From JACKNG01 sp040904625 (GTDB lineage: Bacteria > Pseudomonadota > Gammaproteobacteria > Ga0077536): a DNA stretch of 17,637 nt. Within the stretch, counting starts at the first letter, position 1; the number at the start of each line of letters is the position of its first letter. Shown here piece by piece: positions 1 to 8,010 of this stretch. The notes beneath the pieces are model-generated. The model saw nothing but the letters and a program-made list of their open reading frames with translations, was not told where the DNA came from and ran no database searches. The DNA is taken from positions 1-17,637 of the forward strand of contig JBBDTC010000305.1 in assembly GCA_040904625.1 (NCBI GenBank), given 5' to 3'. Made by a program: the position numbers and the translations under genes.

Positions 1-8
1 TCGCTCAT
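1..8 (-). CDS. Possible start of a divergent gene leaving the window (partial)
   Basis: On the minus strand an ATG at 8-6 is followed by only two further codons' worth of sequence before the window edge. Upstream of it (minus sense) lie TAAGGAGG at 30-23, about 14 nt from the ATG, and a closer AAGGCG-type purine stretch. The strong ribosome-binding-like motif pointing off the left edge is the only evidence, and its spacing is longer than usual. The product cannot be guessed. Confidence 0.25.
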
Positions 9-200
9 TGCGCCTTGATTGGCCTCCTTACAGGGGCAACAGCACCGAACAATGACAGATCAACAGGCCCTAGCACGGCCCGAGTTTGCGCGCAGATCGG
101 CGGCCGCAGCAGGATGGGGGTGAGAAATGCGGGCTAGCGTCGGCGCCTTCTTTCATGCGGCCGCGCGCCTGTCCGGGCGGCCCAGGTGCGAGGATCGATG
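9..200. other. Left intergenic region
   Basis: This gap lies between the putative divergent start at 8 and the reductase gene starting at 201. It holds a good anti-SD match for the minus-strand start (23-30) and GAGGA at 190-194 for the plus-strand gene. I could not find a convincing -35/-10 pair for either direction. GTG at 186 and ATG at 198 are alternative in-frame starts for the downstream gene, with worse SD spacing. Confidence 0.4.
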
Positions 201-1307
201 ATGGCGAAGACGACGATACTGGTAGCCGGGGCGTCCGGCGTGGTGGGTCAAGGGGTACTGACGGTACTTGCCGGCGCACCGGATTGCGAGGTCATCGCGG
301 TATCCCGCAGAGCACCGGTCGATCTTTGCGGCGCCCGCCACGTCGCCGCTGATCTCAACGACGAAGCCCAGTGCCGTGAGCTGTTCGGCGGCATGCACGA
401 GGTGACTCACGTCGTCTATGCCGCGCTGTACGAGAAACCCGGCCTGGTCGCCGGCTGGCTCGAGCAGGAACAGATCGAGACCAACGAGCGCATGCTGCGC
501 AATCTGTTCGAGCCGCTGGCCGCTGCGGCCCGCAATCTGCGTCATGTCACCCTGCTCCAGGGGACCAAGGCCTACGGCGTCCACGTCCGCCCCTTGACCA
601 TCCCGGCGCGCGAGAACCGCTCGGAGATGCACGAGCAGCCCAATTTCTACTGGAAGCAGGAGGACTACCTGCGCGACAAGCAAGCCGGCAGCAGTTGGCA
701 TTGGACCATCCTGCGCCCCCAGATCATCTTCGGTCTGTCGACCGGCAGCGCAATGAACCTGATCCCGGCGCTCGGCACCTACGCGGCGCTGCTGCGCGAA
801 GGCGGCGAACCGCTGGTCTACCCTGGCGGCCCGGGCAATATCCTCGAGGCGGTCGACGCCGATCTGCTGGGCCGCGTGATCGTATGGGCGGGCCGCGCCG
901 AAGCCGCGCAGAACGAAATCTTCAACGTCACCAACGGTGATGTCTACATGTGGCAGAACATCTGGCCGGCACTGGCCGAGATGCTCGGCATGGCGCCGGG
1001 ACCGGCCGTGCCCTGCTCGCTCGGCGAAACCATGCCGAAACGTGCCGAGGAATGGGCCGCCATCTGCAAGAAATACGACCTGCTGGCACCGGATATCAGC
1101 CGCTTCGTCGGCGAATCGTTCAACTACGCGGATTTCTGCATGGCCTACGGTGCCGAAGGCTTCGGGGTTGCGCCAGCCATCGTGTCGACGGTCAAACTGC
1201 GCCAGGCGGGCTTCTGCGAAGCCATGGATACCGAGGACATGTTCCGCAAATGGTTCCGCGAATTCGAACGCCGGCGCCTGCTGCCGCCGGTCAGCGGGAA
1301 GCGCTGA
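201..1307 (+). CDS. PRISE-like SDR family NAD(P)-dependent oxidoreductase
   Basis: Extended short-chain dehydrogenase of about 368 residues resembling the progesterone 5-beta-reductase/iridoid synthase (PRISE) group, which reduces activated C=C bonds of enones with NADPH. The N-terminus has a beta strand and a GxxGxxG nucleotide loop (G10, G13, G16). The group's two signature spots are visible: a Lys in LLQGTKAYG (about K123) and a Tyr in PNFYWKQED (about Y150), replacing the usual YxxxK arrangement. The later segment WTILRPQIIFG also fits the family, and the length is normal (360-390). ATG 201 is chosen because GAGGA lies 6 nt upstream; ATG 198 and GTG 186 are also in frame. It appears monocistronic and ends against a hairpin in the convergent gap. 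Family assignment is fairly sure; the substrate (enone lipid, terpenoid or steroid) is not. Confidence 0.85.
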   Translation: MAKTTILVAGASGVVGQGVLTVLAGAPDCEVIAVSRRAPVDLCGARHVAADLNDEAQCRELFGGMHEVTHVVYAALYEKPGLVAGWLEQEQIETNERMLRNLFEPLAAAARNLRHVTLLQGTKAYGVHVRPLTIPARENRSEMHEQPNFYWKQEDYLRDKQAGSSWHWTILRPQIIFGLSTGSAMNLIPALGTYAALLREGGEPLVYPGGPGNILEAVDADLLGRVIVWAGRAEAAQNEIFNVTNGDVYMWQNIWPALAEMLGMAPGPAVPCSLGETMPKRAEEWAAICKKYDLLAPDISRFVGESFNYADFCMAYGAEGFGVAPAIVSTVKLRQAGFCEAMDTEDMFRKWFREFERRRLLPPVSGKR

Positions 1308-1321
1308 GGAAAGTCTGAACG

Positions 1322-1370
1322 CGTTGAATCCGTTCATGGTTCGACGGGCTCACCACAAACGGAATCAACG
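1322..1370. repeat. REP-like long imperfect hairpin between convergent genes
   Basis: Arms 1322-1334 (CGTTGAATCCGTT) and 1358-1370 (AACGGAATCAACG) are complementary with one mismatch. Two mismatched positions and a further 4-bp stem (TGGT/ACCA, 1337-1340 with 1352-1355) follow, leaving an 11-nt loop. The inner part, with TTCGACGGGCTCACC, resembles dispersed extragenic palindromes built on a TTCGACAGGCTCA core that I recall from many proteobacterial genomes. It lies 15 bp after the reductase stop, facing the kinase gene whose stop is at 1481. It could serve as a bidirectional terminator or 3'-end stabiliser. No U-tract follows, so an intrinsic terminator is uncertain. Confidence 0.6.
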
Positions 1371-1480
1371 ACATACCACGCGCAACGTCATGGTTGAAGC
1401 ACTGGTTCAGACCTTCCTTCAAGGACCCACGTCACGACCGGGGTAGCCGGGGCCATGAGGAGGGCGTCCCGCGACATGGA

Positions 1481-4400
1481 CTATGCCGCTCCAGCATCGG
1501 CATCGAGCACCGCGCGCACGGCGCGGGCGAGTTCGGCTCGACGGTAAGGCTTGCTCAGCAATTGGACCCCCGCGTCGAGACGACCTTGATGAACGATGGC
1601 ATTTTCCGTGTAGCCGGAGGTGAACAACACCCGCATGCCCGGGCGCCGCAAGTGTACCCGGTCGGCCAGTTCGCGACCGCTCATGCCGCCCGGCATCACC
1701 ACATCCGTGAACAACAGGTCGATAGCGTCATGCGCTTCGACCAGCGCCAATGCCTGGGCACCGTCGCCCGCTTCCAGAACCCGATAGCCGAGACCCGCCA
1801 GCTGGTTGCGCGCATAGCGTCGCACCAGGTCGTCGTCTTCGACCAGCAGGATGGTCTCGGTACCGCCGACCAGCGACGATCCGGCCGCATCCTGAGCGTA
1901 GGCCGCCGCGGTACCGATCACCCGTGGCAGATACATTTTCACGGTCGTGCCCTCGCCCGGTTCGGAATAGATGTTGATATGCCCCTCCGACTGCTTGATG
2001 AAGCCGTAGACCATCGACAGCCCGAGGCCCGTGCCCTTGCCTTTCTCCTTGGTCGTGAAGAATGGCTCGAATACCCGCCGCAGATTCTCGGCCGGAATAC
2101 CCTGTCCGGTATCCGAAACTGCCACCAGCACGTACTGCCCTGGCTGCACTTGGGCATGCATAGCGGCATACTCCCGGTCGAGCCGGGTATTGGAAGTCTC
2201 GATGGTCAGGCGTCCGCCGCCCGGCATGGCATCACGTGCATTCAGCGAGAGATTCAGCAGCGCGTCTTCGAGTTGGCCCGGATCGATCAAGGCCGGCCAC
2301 AGCCCGCCGCCGCGGACCAGCTCGATATCGATGTGCTCGCCGAGCGTGCGCCGGAGCAGCGGTTCCACGCTCCCGACGAGTTCGTTGACGTTGACCGAAC
2401 GCGGATCGAGGGCCTGCTTGCGCGCGAAGGCCAGCAGACGGCCGGTCAGTTCGGCGCCGCGCAGGGCGGCGCCTGCGATCATCTCGGCCAGGGCTCGGCG
2501 CTCACGGTCGGCCATCAGCTCATCGACCAGGACCTCCGCATTGCCGAGGATCACGGTCAGCAGATTGTTGAAGTCGTGGGCGACGCCGCCGGTCAGGTGA
2601 CCGACGGCCTCGAGGCGCTGCGATTGGCGCAGCTGGTCCTCCAGCGACATGCGCTGGGTGATGTCGCGTTCGACGGAAACCCAGTGCGTGTAACGGCCGC
2701 TGTCGTCGGCGAGAGGGACGAGATTAATCTCGAGCCAGATCTCCTCGCCCGTCTTGCCGTAGGTGAGGATTTCGGTGCGTACCGGTCGCGACGCGGCGAG
2801 CGCACCGTGGATGCGTTCGAGCTCGGCTGGCGCCGTACCCTCCCCCGCCGTAAAGCCGAGCGGTCGGCCGATGACTTCATCGGCCGGAAAACCGGTCACG
2901 CGTTCGAAAGCGTCATTGACGAACACGATGCGCGGCTCAGTGGGTCGATCGGGTACCGCCTCGGCGATGACGATGATATCGCCCAGACGCGCCACCGCGC
3001 TCTGCAGCAGATGCAGCTGGTTTCGTGCCGCATGATCGGCGGAGACATCGCGAAAATAGATCGCCAGACCCTCATGCGACGGAAAGGCACTGACATCCAG
3101 CCAGGATTCGAATGGGGCATAGTAGGCCTCGAAATGCGCTGAACGACCCGTAATCACCGCCTGGCGAAACGCCGTCTCGAAGCGTGTACCGACGGCGTCG
3201 GGAAAGAGTTCCCAGACATTGCAGCCGAGCAGTTGGTGGCGATTCTTCGCCAGCAGGCGCTCCGCCTGCCCGTTGAGGAAGGTGAACTGCCAGTCGCGGT
3301 TGAGGGTGACGAAGGCTTCGGTGATGCTCTCGAGCGTCGTCGTCAGCCGCTGCGCGGCGGCGCGCGCTTCGGCTTCGAGCTGCTTCTGATCGTCGATGTC
3401 GGTGGCGCTGCCGTACCATTTCACGGGGCGCCCGGCGCTATCGAGATCGGCCACCGCCCGGGTCACAAACCAGCGATAGACGCCGTCCGCGCGGCGCAAA
3501 CGAAATTGCACCAGATAGGGCTGTCCCGACGCGACGACGGCCTCCCATATCGTGAGTGTGTGCTCGAGATCCTCCGGGTGAACCAGGTGCAGCCAGCGGT
3601 CGGCCGGCGTCCACGCTTCCTCGCCGATGCCCGTATACTCGATCAAGGCCTTGTTGTGATAGTCGACCGTGCCGTCGGCGTCGGCCGTCCACACGATGAT
3701 CGGCAGCGAATCCGCCAGCAGGCGGAAATGATGGCGGGTCCGATCGAGCGAAAGTTCGGCCGCCCTGCGTGCACTGATGTCCTGGAAGGCCCCGCGCACC
3801 TCGACGATGTTGTCGTCTCCATCGCGCACGGCGCGCCCCATGCTGCGCACCCAGGCCTGCGTGCCGTCCGGTCGCCATAACGCCAGTTCCTCGTCGAACG
3901 GCACCCCCTCGCGTGCACAGGCAGTGAACACCTCGCGCACCCGCTGCTGGTATTCAGGCAGATAGGCGTCGAGGGCCTGCTCCATGCTCAAGGCCGGCGC
4001 GTCTTCGGCTTGGCCGAAAATACGTGCAACCTCGCCCGACCAGACCACGCGGCCATCGGCGAGACGCACCGACCAGCCGCCGAAATGACCCACGGCGCCC
4101 GCCATTTCGACCAGCGCGCGCTGCTCGGCCAGCGAGGCCTCGATGCTTCGCGCGGCCGACTGCGCCGCACGCGCCGCGCTGGAGTGACGCAGCATGCCGA
4201 GCGCCAGCCAACAGCTCGCCGCGATGGCCAGCAGGGAGACCAGGCGATTAGCCTGGCCGTAAATCGAGGGGAAACCAGCATAAGGCGGCGCCGACAACAC
4301 GCCACCGACAACGGTCGCCAGCGCCGCCAGCACACCGATGCCGACGACCAGGCGCGCATTGCGCGACAGGCCAGCCATCGCCACCGCCAGGACGTACAGG

Positions 4401-4516
4401 GTGCCGTGGGCGAATCCGAGCGGGGTCAGGAGATCACTGACGCAGACCGCTGCCGCCACGGCGACAGTGGCGTAGATCCAGAGTCGATTCAGATCGCTAT
4501 CGTCGCCTGCGGGCAT
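1481..4516 (-). CDS. Membrane-bound hybrid sensor histidine kinase with four PAS domains and a C-terminal receiver
   Basis: A 1011-residue kinase. Four hydrophobic segments (about 12-30, 34-50, 56-76, 92-110) form an integral-membrane sensor with no large periplasmic loop. PAS-like domains follow at about 140-255, 262-385, 388-498 and 503-628. The HisKA motif GGVAHDFNNLL gives phospho-acceptor H647. The ATPase domain has an N-box (N759), G1 (D802, SDTGQGIP) and G2 (GKGTGLGLS, about 827). A receiver occupies about 887-1005, with acidic pocket E893-D896, phospho-acceptor D938, T966 and K989, so kinase and receiver both look functional. It probably passes phosphate internally and then to a phosphotransfer or response regulator not in this gene. 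ATG 4516 is preferred over an in-frame TTG at 4525, because AGGGGA (4531-4526) sits 9 nt upstream of the ATG and abuts the TTG. It is divergent from the second kinase. The signal sensed is unknown. Confidence 0.93.
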   Translation of the reverse strand: MPAGDDSDLNRLWIYATVAVAAAVCVSDLLTPLGFAHGTLYVLAVAMAGLSRNARLVVGIGVLAALATVVGGVLSAPPYAGFPSIYGQANRLVSLLAIAASCWLALGMLRHSSAARAAQSAARSIEASLAEQRALVEMAGAVGHFGGWSVRLADGRVVWSGEVARIFGQAEDAPALSMEQALDAYLPEYQQRVREVFTACAREGVPFDEELALWRPDGTQAWVRSMGRAVRDGDDNIVEVRGAFQDISARRAAELSLDRTRHHFRLLADSLPIIVWTADADGTVDYHNKALIEYTGIGEEAWTPADRWLHLVHPEDLEHTLTIWEAVVASGQPYLVQFRLRRADGVYRWFVTRAVADLDSAGRPVKWYGSATDIDDQKQLEAEARAAAQRLTTTLESITEAFVTLNRDWQFTFLNGQAERLLAKNRHQLLGCNVWELFPDAVGTRFETAFRQAVITGRSAHFEAYYAPFESWLDVSAFPSHEGLAIYFRDVSADHAARNQLHLLQSAVARLGDIIVIAEAVPDRPTEPRIVFVNDAFERVTGFPADEVIGRPLGFTAGEGTAPAELERIHGALAASRPVRTEILTYGKTGEEIWLEINLVPLADDSGRYTHWVSVERDITQRMSLEDQLRQSQRLEAVGHLTGGVAHDFNNLLTVILGNAEVLVDELMADRERRALAEMIAGAALRGAELTGRLLAFARKQALDPRSVNVNELVGSVEPLLRRTLGEHIDIELVRGGGLWPALIDPGQLEDALLNLSLNARDAMPGGGRLTIETSNTRLDREYAAMHAQVQPGQYVLVAVSDTGQGIPAENLRRVFEPFFTTKEKGKGTGLGLSMVYGFIKQSEGHINIYSEPGEGTTVKMYLPRVIGTAAAYAQDAAGSSLVGGTETILLVEDDDLVRRYARNQLAGLGYRVLEAGDGAQALALVEAHDAIDLLFTDVVMPGGMSGRELADRVHLRRPGMRVLFTSGYTENAIVHQGRLDAGVQLLSKPYRRAELARAVRAVLDADAGAA

Positions 4517-4622
4517 GGTCGGCAATCCCCTGCTGTGATGGGTCGACGTCAGGAAGCGGCCCGCGTCAGACAGCTATCGCGAGTCTCTACCGGGCCGTGT
4601 AGGCGTACCGCCGCGCCATTCT

Positions 4623-4650
4623 GGTGCATTCTCGACTTCGTCGACGCACC
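4623..4650. repeat. Imperfect inverted repeat in the divergent kinase intergenic region
   Basis: GGTGC (4623-4627) pairs with GCACC (4646-4650), and inside it TCGAC (4632-4636) pairs with GTCGA (4640-4644) around a 3-nt centre. An asymmetric internal loop separates the two stems. It sits just upstream of the candidate promoter for the plus-strand kinase and could be a regulator site or a leader hairpin for the minus-strand kinase. The match may be chance in GC-rich DNA. Confidence 0.25.
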
Positions 4651-4664
4651 GGCACAAGCGCGCA

Positions 4665-4694
4665 TTGTATCGTGTCGCGGCCGACGGCTATGCT
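4665..4694 (+). promoter_or_regulatory. Candidate sigma70-type promoter for the soluble kinase gene
   Basis: A -35-like TTGTAT (4665-4670) is separated by 18 bp from a -10-like TATGCT (4689-4694). Both match the consensus only partly. Initiation near 4701 would leave a leader of about 90 nt before the ATG at 4791. Confidence 0.3.
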
Positions 4695-4701
4695 GCCTGG
4701 A

Positions 4702-4714
4702 AGGCGGGCCGCCT
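4702..4714. promoter_or_regulatory. 13-bp palindrome at the predicted start site (possible operator)
   Basis: AGGCGG (4702-4707), one central G and CCGCCT (4709-4714) form a perfect inverted repeat. It overlaps the predicted transcription start of the soluble kinase gene, 7 bp after the -10-like element. Position and symmetry suggest a possible regulator-binding site, but short GC palindromes occur often by chance in such DNA. Confidence 0.25.
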
Positions 4715-4790
4715 CAGCGACGCCCACAGCTTCCTCTGGACCGCGCGCTGACGGCACGCGAGCGAGCTATGCCGCACAATCTGGGCAATC

Positions 4791-6788
4791 ATGATGGATC
4801 AGGAACTCCCGATCAGTTTCCTGCGCGGCGGCGGCTCGACGGGCGCTTTCATCCGCGCCTTCGACTGGCCCGGCTCCCCACTCGGGCATCCCGCGCATTG
4901 GCCGCAGAGTCTGCGCACCATGGTGCGTTTGCTGCTCAACACCGAGCATCCCATGCAATTGCTGTGGGGTGACTCGCTGATCTGCATCTACAACGAGGCT
5001 TTCCGTACGCTGCTCGGGCCGGACCGCCATCCCGCCGCCCTGGGAGCACCTGCCCAGCGGGCGTGGAACGATGTCTGGGACGTCTTCGGGCCGCGTATCG
5101 AGCACGTCATGAACGGGCACGGTGCGACCTGGGACGAGGCCCAACCGCTGCCCATCTCGCGGTCGGCAGACGATGCGGTGACGTGCTGGACCTACAGCCT
5201 GAGCCCGGTCGACGAAGAGGCGGCGCCGGGCGGTATCGGTGGCGTGCTCATGGTGTGCACCGATGTCGGTGCGCAGATTGCAGCGCACGCGGCGCTGGAA
5301 GCCGAACGCGCGCGTCTGCTTGCGGTATTCGAACAGGCCCCGGGCTTCCTTGCCGTCGCCAGCGGACCGGAACATACCGTCGAAATGGCCAATGCGGCCT
5401 ACCGGCACCTGGTCGGCGAGCGTGACCTCGTCGGCAAACCCGTCCGCGAAGCCCTGCCGGAACTGGCCGGCCAGGGCTTTTTCGAAATGCTGGACGAGGT
5501 CTATCGCAGCGGGCGTCCCTGCGTCGGTGAGGCCATGCCCATCCTGCTCCAGCGCGAGGCTGACGGTCCGGCGGAGCAACGCTATATCAATTTCATCTAT
5601 GCCCCCGTGCGCACGCCGCGGGGCGAGATCACCGGCCTTCTGACCGAAGGTCACGACGTCACCGAACTCAAACGCACCGAGGACGAGCTGCGCACGGCCC
5701 TGCACGACAACGAAGTGATCTTCGCCAACTCGCGCGACATGCTCTGCATGCTCGATATCGAAGGCCGCTATGTCCGGATCAGCGCCAGTGCGGCCGGGTT
5801 GCTCGGTTATGCGCCGGACGAACTGATCGGGCGCAATTGTCTGGACCTGGCCCACCCAGCCGACCTCGAGCGCACACGCGGCGCCTTGCGTGACATCCTG
5901 ACCGGGCACCCGACGTCGGCTTTCGAGAACCGCTGCATCCGCAAGGACGGCACCATCGCACCGCTCTTGTGGTCCGCCGTCTGGGCACCCGAGCAGCGCA
6001 AGATCATCGCCGTCGCCCGCGATCTGTCCGAGCGCCTGCAGGCGGAGGCGACGCTGCACCAGGCGCAGAACATCGAGCTGATCGGGCGCCTGGCGGGTGG
6101 CATCGCACATGATTTCAACAATCTGCTCACCGTCATTCTCGGCAATTCCGATTTGCTCGTCAGCGAACTCGTCGACCATCCCGAGCTGCGCGAGCTCGCC
6201 GAGATGACCCACACCGCCGCCGAGCGCGGCGCCGACCTGACGCGGCGGCTGCTCACTATCGGACGCCAGCAGACGCTCGCACCACAGCCTGTCGACGTCG
6301 CCGCGCTGCTGGCCCGCGGCCGTGCCTTTCTAGGCCGCGTCCTGCCGGAGAACATCACGCTGGAAGTGAGGTCAGCGATAGGCTCGCAAATGGCCTGGGT
6401 CGATCCGGCGCAGCTCGAGAACGCCGTGCTCAATCTGTGCATCAACGCCCGTGACGCCATGCCGGACGGCGGCCATCTGACCATCGAGGTGCAGAGTGTC
6501 GAGGTCGCACCCGACCGATTCGCGACGACGAGCGATCAGGCACCGGGCGCCTATGTCCGCATCACGGTCTCGGACAGTGGTTCGGGCATGGACCCCGACA
6601 CCATAGCCAACGCCTTCGAACCGTTTTTCACGACCAAGGATCACGGTCGCGGCAGCGGCCTCGGGCTCGCCATGGTGCAAGGCTTCGCCCGCCAGTCCGG
6701 CGGTGTCGCGCGCCTGCGCTCAATGCCGGGACAGGGTACGAGTGTGGAACTCTACCTGCCGCGGAACGCGGGACGGTTCAGACCCTGA
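4791..6788 (+). CDS. Soluble PAS-domain sensor histidine kinase without receiver
   Basis: A 665-residue kinase with no membrane segment, so probably cytosolic. Residues about 20-160 form an N-terminal PAS-like module of the type beginning DWPGSPLG..WP.SLRT and containing LLWGDSLICIYNEAF. PAS domains follow at about 172-292 and 303-415. The HisKA box GGIAHDFNNLLTVILGN carries H440. The ATPase domain has N552 (N-box), D595 (SDSGSGM) and a glycine-rich GRGSGLGLAMV at about 619-629. The protein ends straight after the ATPase domain with no receiver, so phosphate should go to a separate regulator. The receiver-EAL protein encoded next door, tail to tail, is the obvious candidate. Its core is close in sequence to that of the upstream hybrid kinase (both HDFNNLLTVILGN), suggesting related paralogues. 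ATG 4794 is an alternative start, and no clear SD precedes either. Its last 11 bp overlap the convergent gene. Confidence 0.93.
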   Translation: MMDQELPISFLRGGGSTGAFIRAFDWPGSPLGHPAHWPQSLRTMVRLLLNTEHPMQLLWGDSLICIYNEAFRTLLGPDRHPAALGAPAQRAWNDVWDVFGPRIEHVMNGHGATWDEAQPLPISRSADDAVTCWTYSLSPVDEEAAPGGIGGVLMVCTDVGAQIAAHAALEAERARLLAVFEQAPGFLAVASGPEHTVEMANAAYRHLVGERDLVGKPVREALPELAGQGFFEMLDEVYRSGRPCVGEAMPILLQREADGPAEQRYINFIYAPVRTPRGEITGLLTEGHDVTELKRTEDELRTALHDNEVIFANSRDMLCMLDIEGRYVRISASAAGLLGYAPDELIGRNCLDLAHPADLERTRGALRDILTGHPTSAFENRCIRKDGTIAPLLWSAVWAPEQRKIIAVARDLSERLQAEATLHQAQNIELIGRLAGGIAHDFNNLLTVILGNSDLLVSELVDHPELRELAEMTHTAAERGADLTRRLLTIGRQQTLAPQPVDVAALLARGRAFLGRVLPENITLEVRSAIGSQMAWVDPAQLENAVLNLCINARDAMPDGGHLTIEVQSVEVAPDRFATTSDQAPGAYVRITVSDSGSGMDPDTIANAFEPFFTTKDHGRGSGLGLAMVQGFARQSGGVARLRSMPGQGTSVELYLPRNAGRFRP

Positions 6789-8010
6789 CCGTCGGCGACC
6801 ACCGCCGCGCGTCGTCGCTGCTCATGGGGCGGCCGATCAGAAAGCCCTGCGCCAAATCGCATTCGATACTCTTCAGATAGGCCAGCGTCTCGGCATCCTC
6901 GACGCCCTCCGCCGTCGCCCGCAGCCCCAGACTGTGGCCGAGTTCGATGATCGAACGGACCACGGTGCGCGATTCGATCGAGCGTGTCGCCGTCATCACG
7001 AAGGACTTGTCGACCTTGATCTCCGAGAACGGCAGCCGGACCAGCTGCAGCATCGACGAATAACCCGTGCCGAAATCATCGATGGACAGCTGAAAGCCTT
7101 TCATGCGCAGGCGTGTGAGCAAATCCAGCGACGCGATCGGATCCTCCATCGCGCTGGTTTCGGTCAACTCGAAAATGATTCTCTCCGGATGGATATCCCG
7201 CTCCACGCAGTGATCGAGCAGACGCTCGACGAAGGCCTGATCGCGCAAGGTCCGCGCCGAGATATTGACCGACAGGACGACCGGCGCGGTCGGCTGTACG
7301 GCAGCGCCGGTGGCCGCGCCTACCTCGACCGTGTGGAAAGTCTCGGCGAACCACAACAAGGCTTCGTCGAACACCTGTTCGGTGAGTTGGTCGATCAAAC
7401 CGTACTGCTCGGCGAGTGCGATGAAGCGATCGGGCAAGATCAGGCCGTGCTCCGGATGACGCCAGCGCACCAAGGCCTCGAAGCCGGCCAGGCTGCCGCT
7501 GCTGCAGTCCACCTTGGGTTGATAGAAGACCACGAACTCACGTTCGTGCAGCGCCCGCTCGACATCGGTGACGGTCGGTGCAAAGTGGACTTGCGGGTCC
7601 CGTCGCGCTGGCGCCGGGGCCGGCGGCGCGGGCGCAGGGCCTGGCGCAGCCAGCAGATCGCGCAGCGTCTGTGCCGCAAAGGGCTTCGACAGCACCCCTG
7701 CGATATCCAGGCCGTGCTCGGCTGCAGAGCGGCCCGCGGCGTCGAGCACGCGGCTGCCGACCCCGCTGCTGATGATGATCCGCGCACGGCACTGCCGCTG
7801 CGCGAGCTTGACCATGACTTCGACCCCGTCCATGTCCGGCATGATGAGGTCGAGTGCGATATGGGTCGGCAACCAGGTGTCGAAAGCCTGGAAGAATTCG
7901 GGAGCATCGTCCGTCCAGCGCGCTTCCAGACCCGCCGCTTTGGCAATACGTTCTATCGTTCGACCGACATCTGCATCGTCGTCGAGTATCAGCAGGCGGC
8001 CATTGGACAT
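6778..8010 (-). CDS. Response regulator with receiver and EAL c-di-GMP phosphodiesterase domains
   Basis: A 410-residue cytosolic regulator predicted to hydrolyse the second messenger c-di-GMP to pGpG under phosphorylation control. The receiver (about 4-120) has an acidic pocket D10-D12, phospho-acceptor D54, S81 and K109. A flexible Ala/Pro linker (about 121-138) joins it to an EAL domain (about 145-405). Residues needed for catalysis are present: E178 of the EAL signature, N249 (SVNIS), E281 (FELTE), D311-D312 (DDFGTGYSS), K332, E368 (AEGVE) and Q388 (QGFLIGRP). An active enzyme is therefore likely, unlike many degenerate EAL proteins. The start is the ATG at 8010, with only a weak purine stretch upstream. 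The stop overlaps the end of the convergent soluble kinase, its likely partner. No DNA-binding domain is present. Confidence 0.93.
   Translation of the reverse strand: MSNGRLLILDDDADVGRTIERIAKAAGLEARWTDDAPEFFQAFDTWLPTHIALDLIMPDMDGVEVMVKLAQRQCRARIIISSGVGSRVLDAAGRSAAEHGLDIAGVLSKPFAAQTLRDLLAAPGPAPAPPAPAPARRDPQVHFAPTVTDVERALHEREFVVFYQPKVDCSSGSLAGFEALVRWRHPEHGLILPDRFIALAEQYGLIDQLTEQVFDEALLWFAETFHTVEVGAATGAAVQPTAPVVLSVNISARTLRDQAFVERLLDHCVERDIHPERIIFELTETSAMEDPIASLDLLTRLRMKGFQLSIDDFGTGYSSMLQLVRLPFSEIKVDKSFVMTATRSIESRTVVRSIIELGHSLGLRATAEGVEDAETLAYLKSIECDLAQGFLIGRPMSSDDARRWSPTVRV

Noticed and set aside
153..1337. A 394-codon minus-strand open frame opposite the PRISE-like reductase
   Set aside because: The reductase motifs and SD site on the plus strand are convincing. 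The antisense frame has no recognisable content.
1394..3142. A 582-codon plus-strand open frame opposite the hybrid kinase
   Set aside because: It runs antisense to the ATPase, receiver and PAS4 regions of a well-supported gene, has His/Arg-rich low-information translation and no ribosome-binding site or family match.
4509..4525. TTG at 4525 as start of the hybrid kinase
   Set aside because: It directly abuts the AGGGGA ribosome-binding site, leaving no spacer, whereas ATG 4516 has a workable 9-nt spacing.
4767..6212. A 481-codon minus-strand open frame opposite the soluble kinase
   Set aside because: It is antisense to conserved PAS and HisKA sequence with no recognisable domain, so it is a coding shadow.
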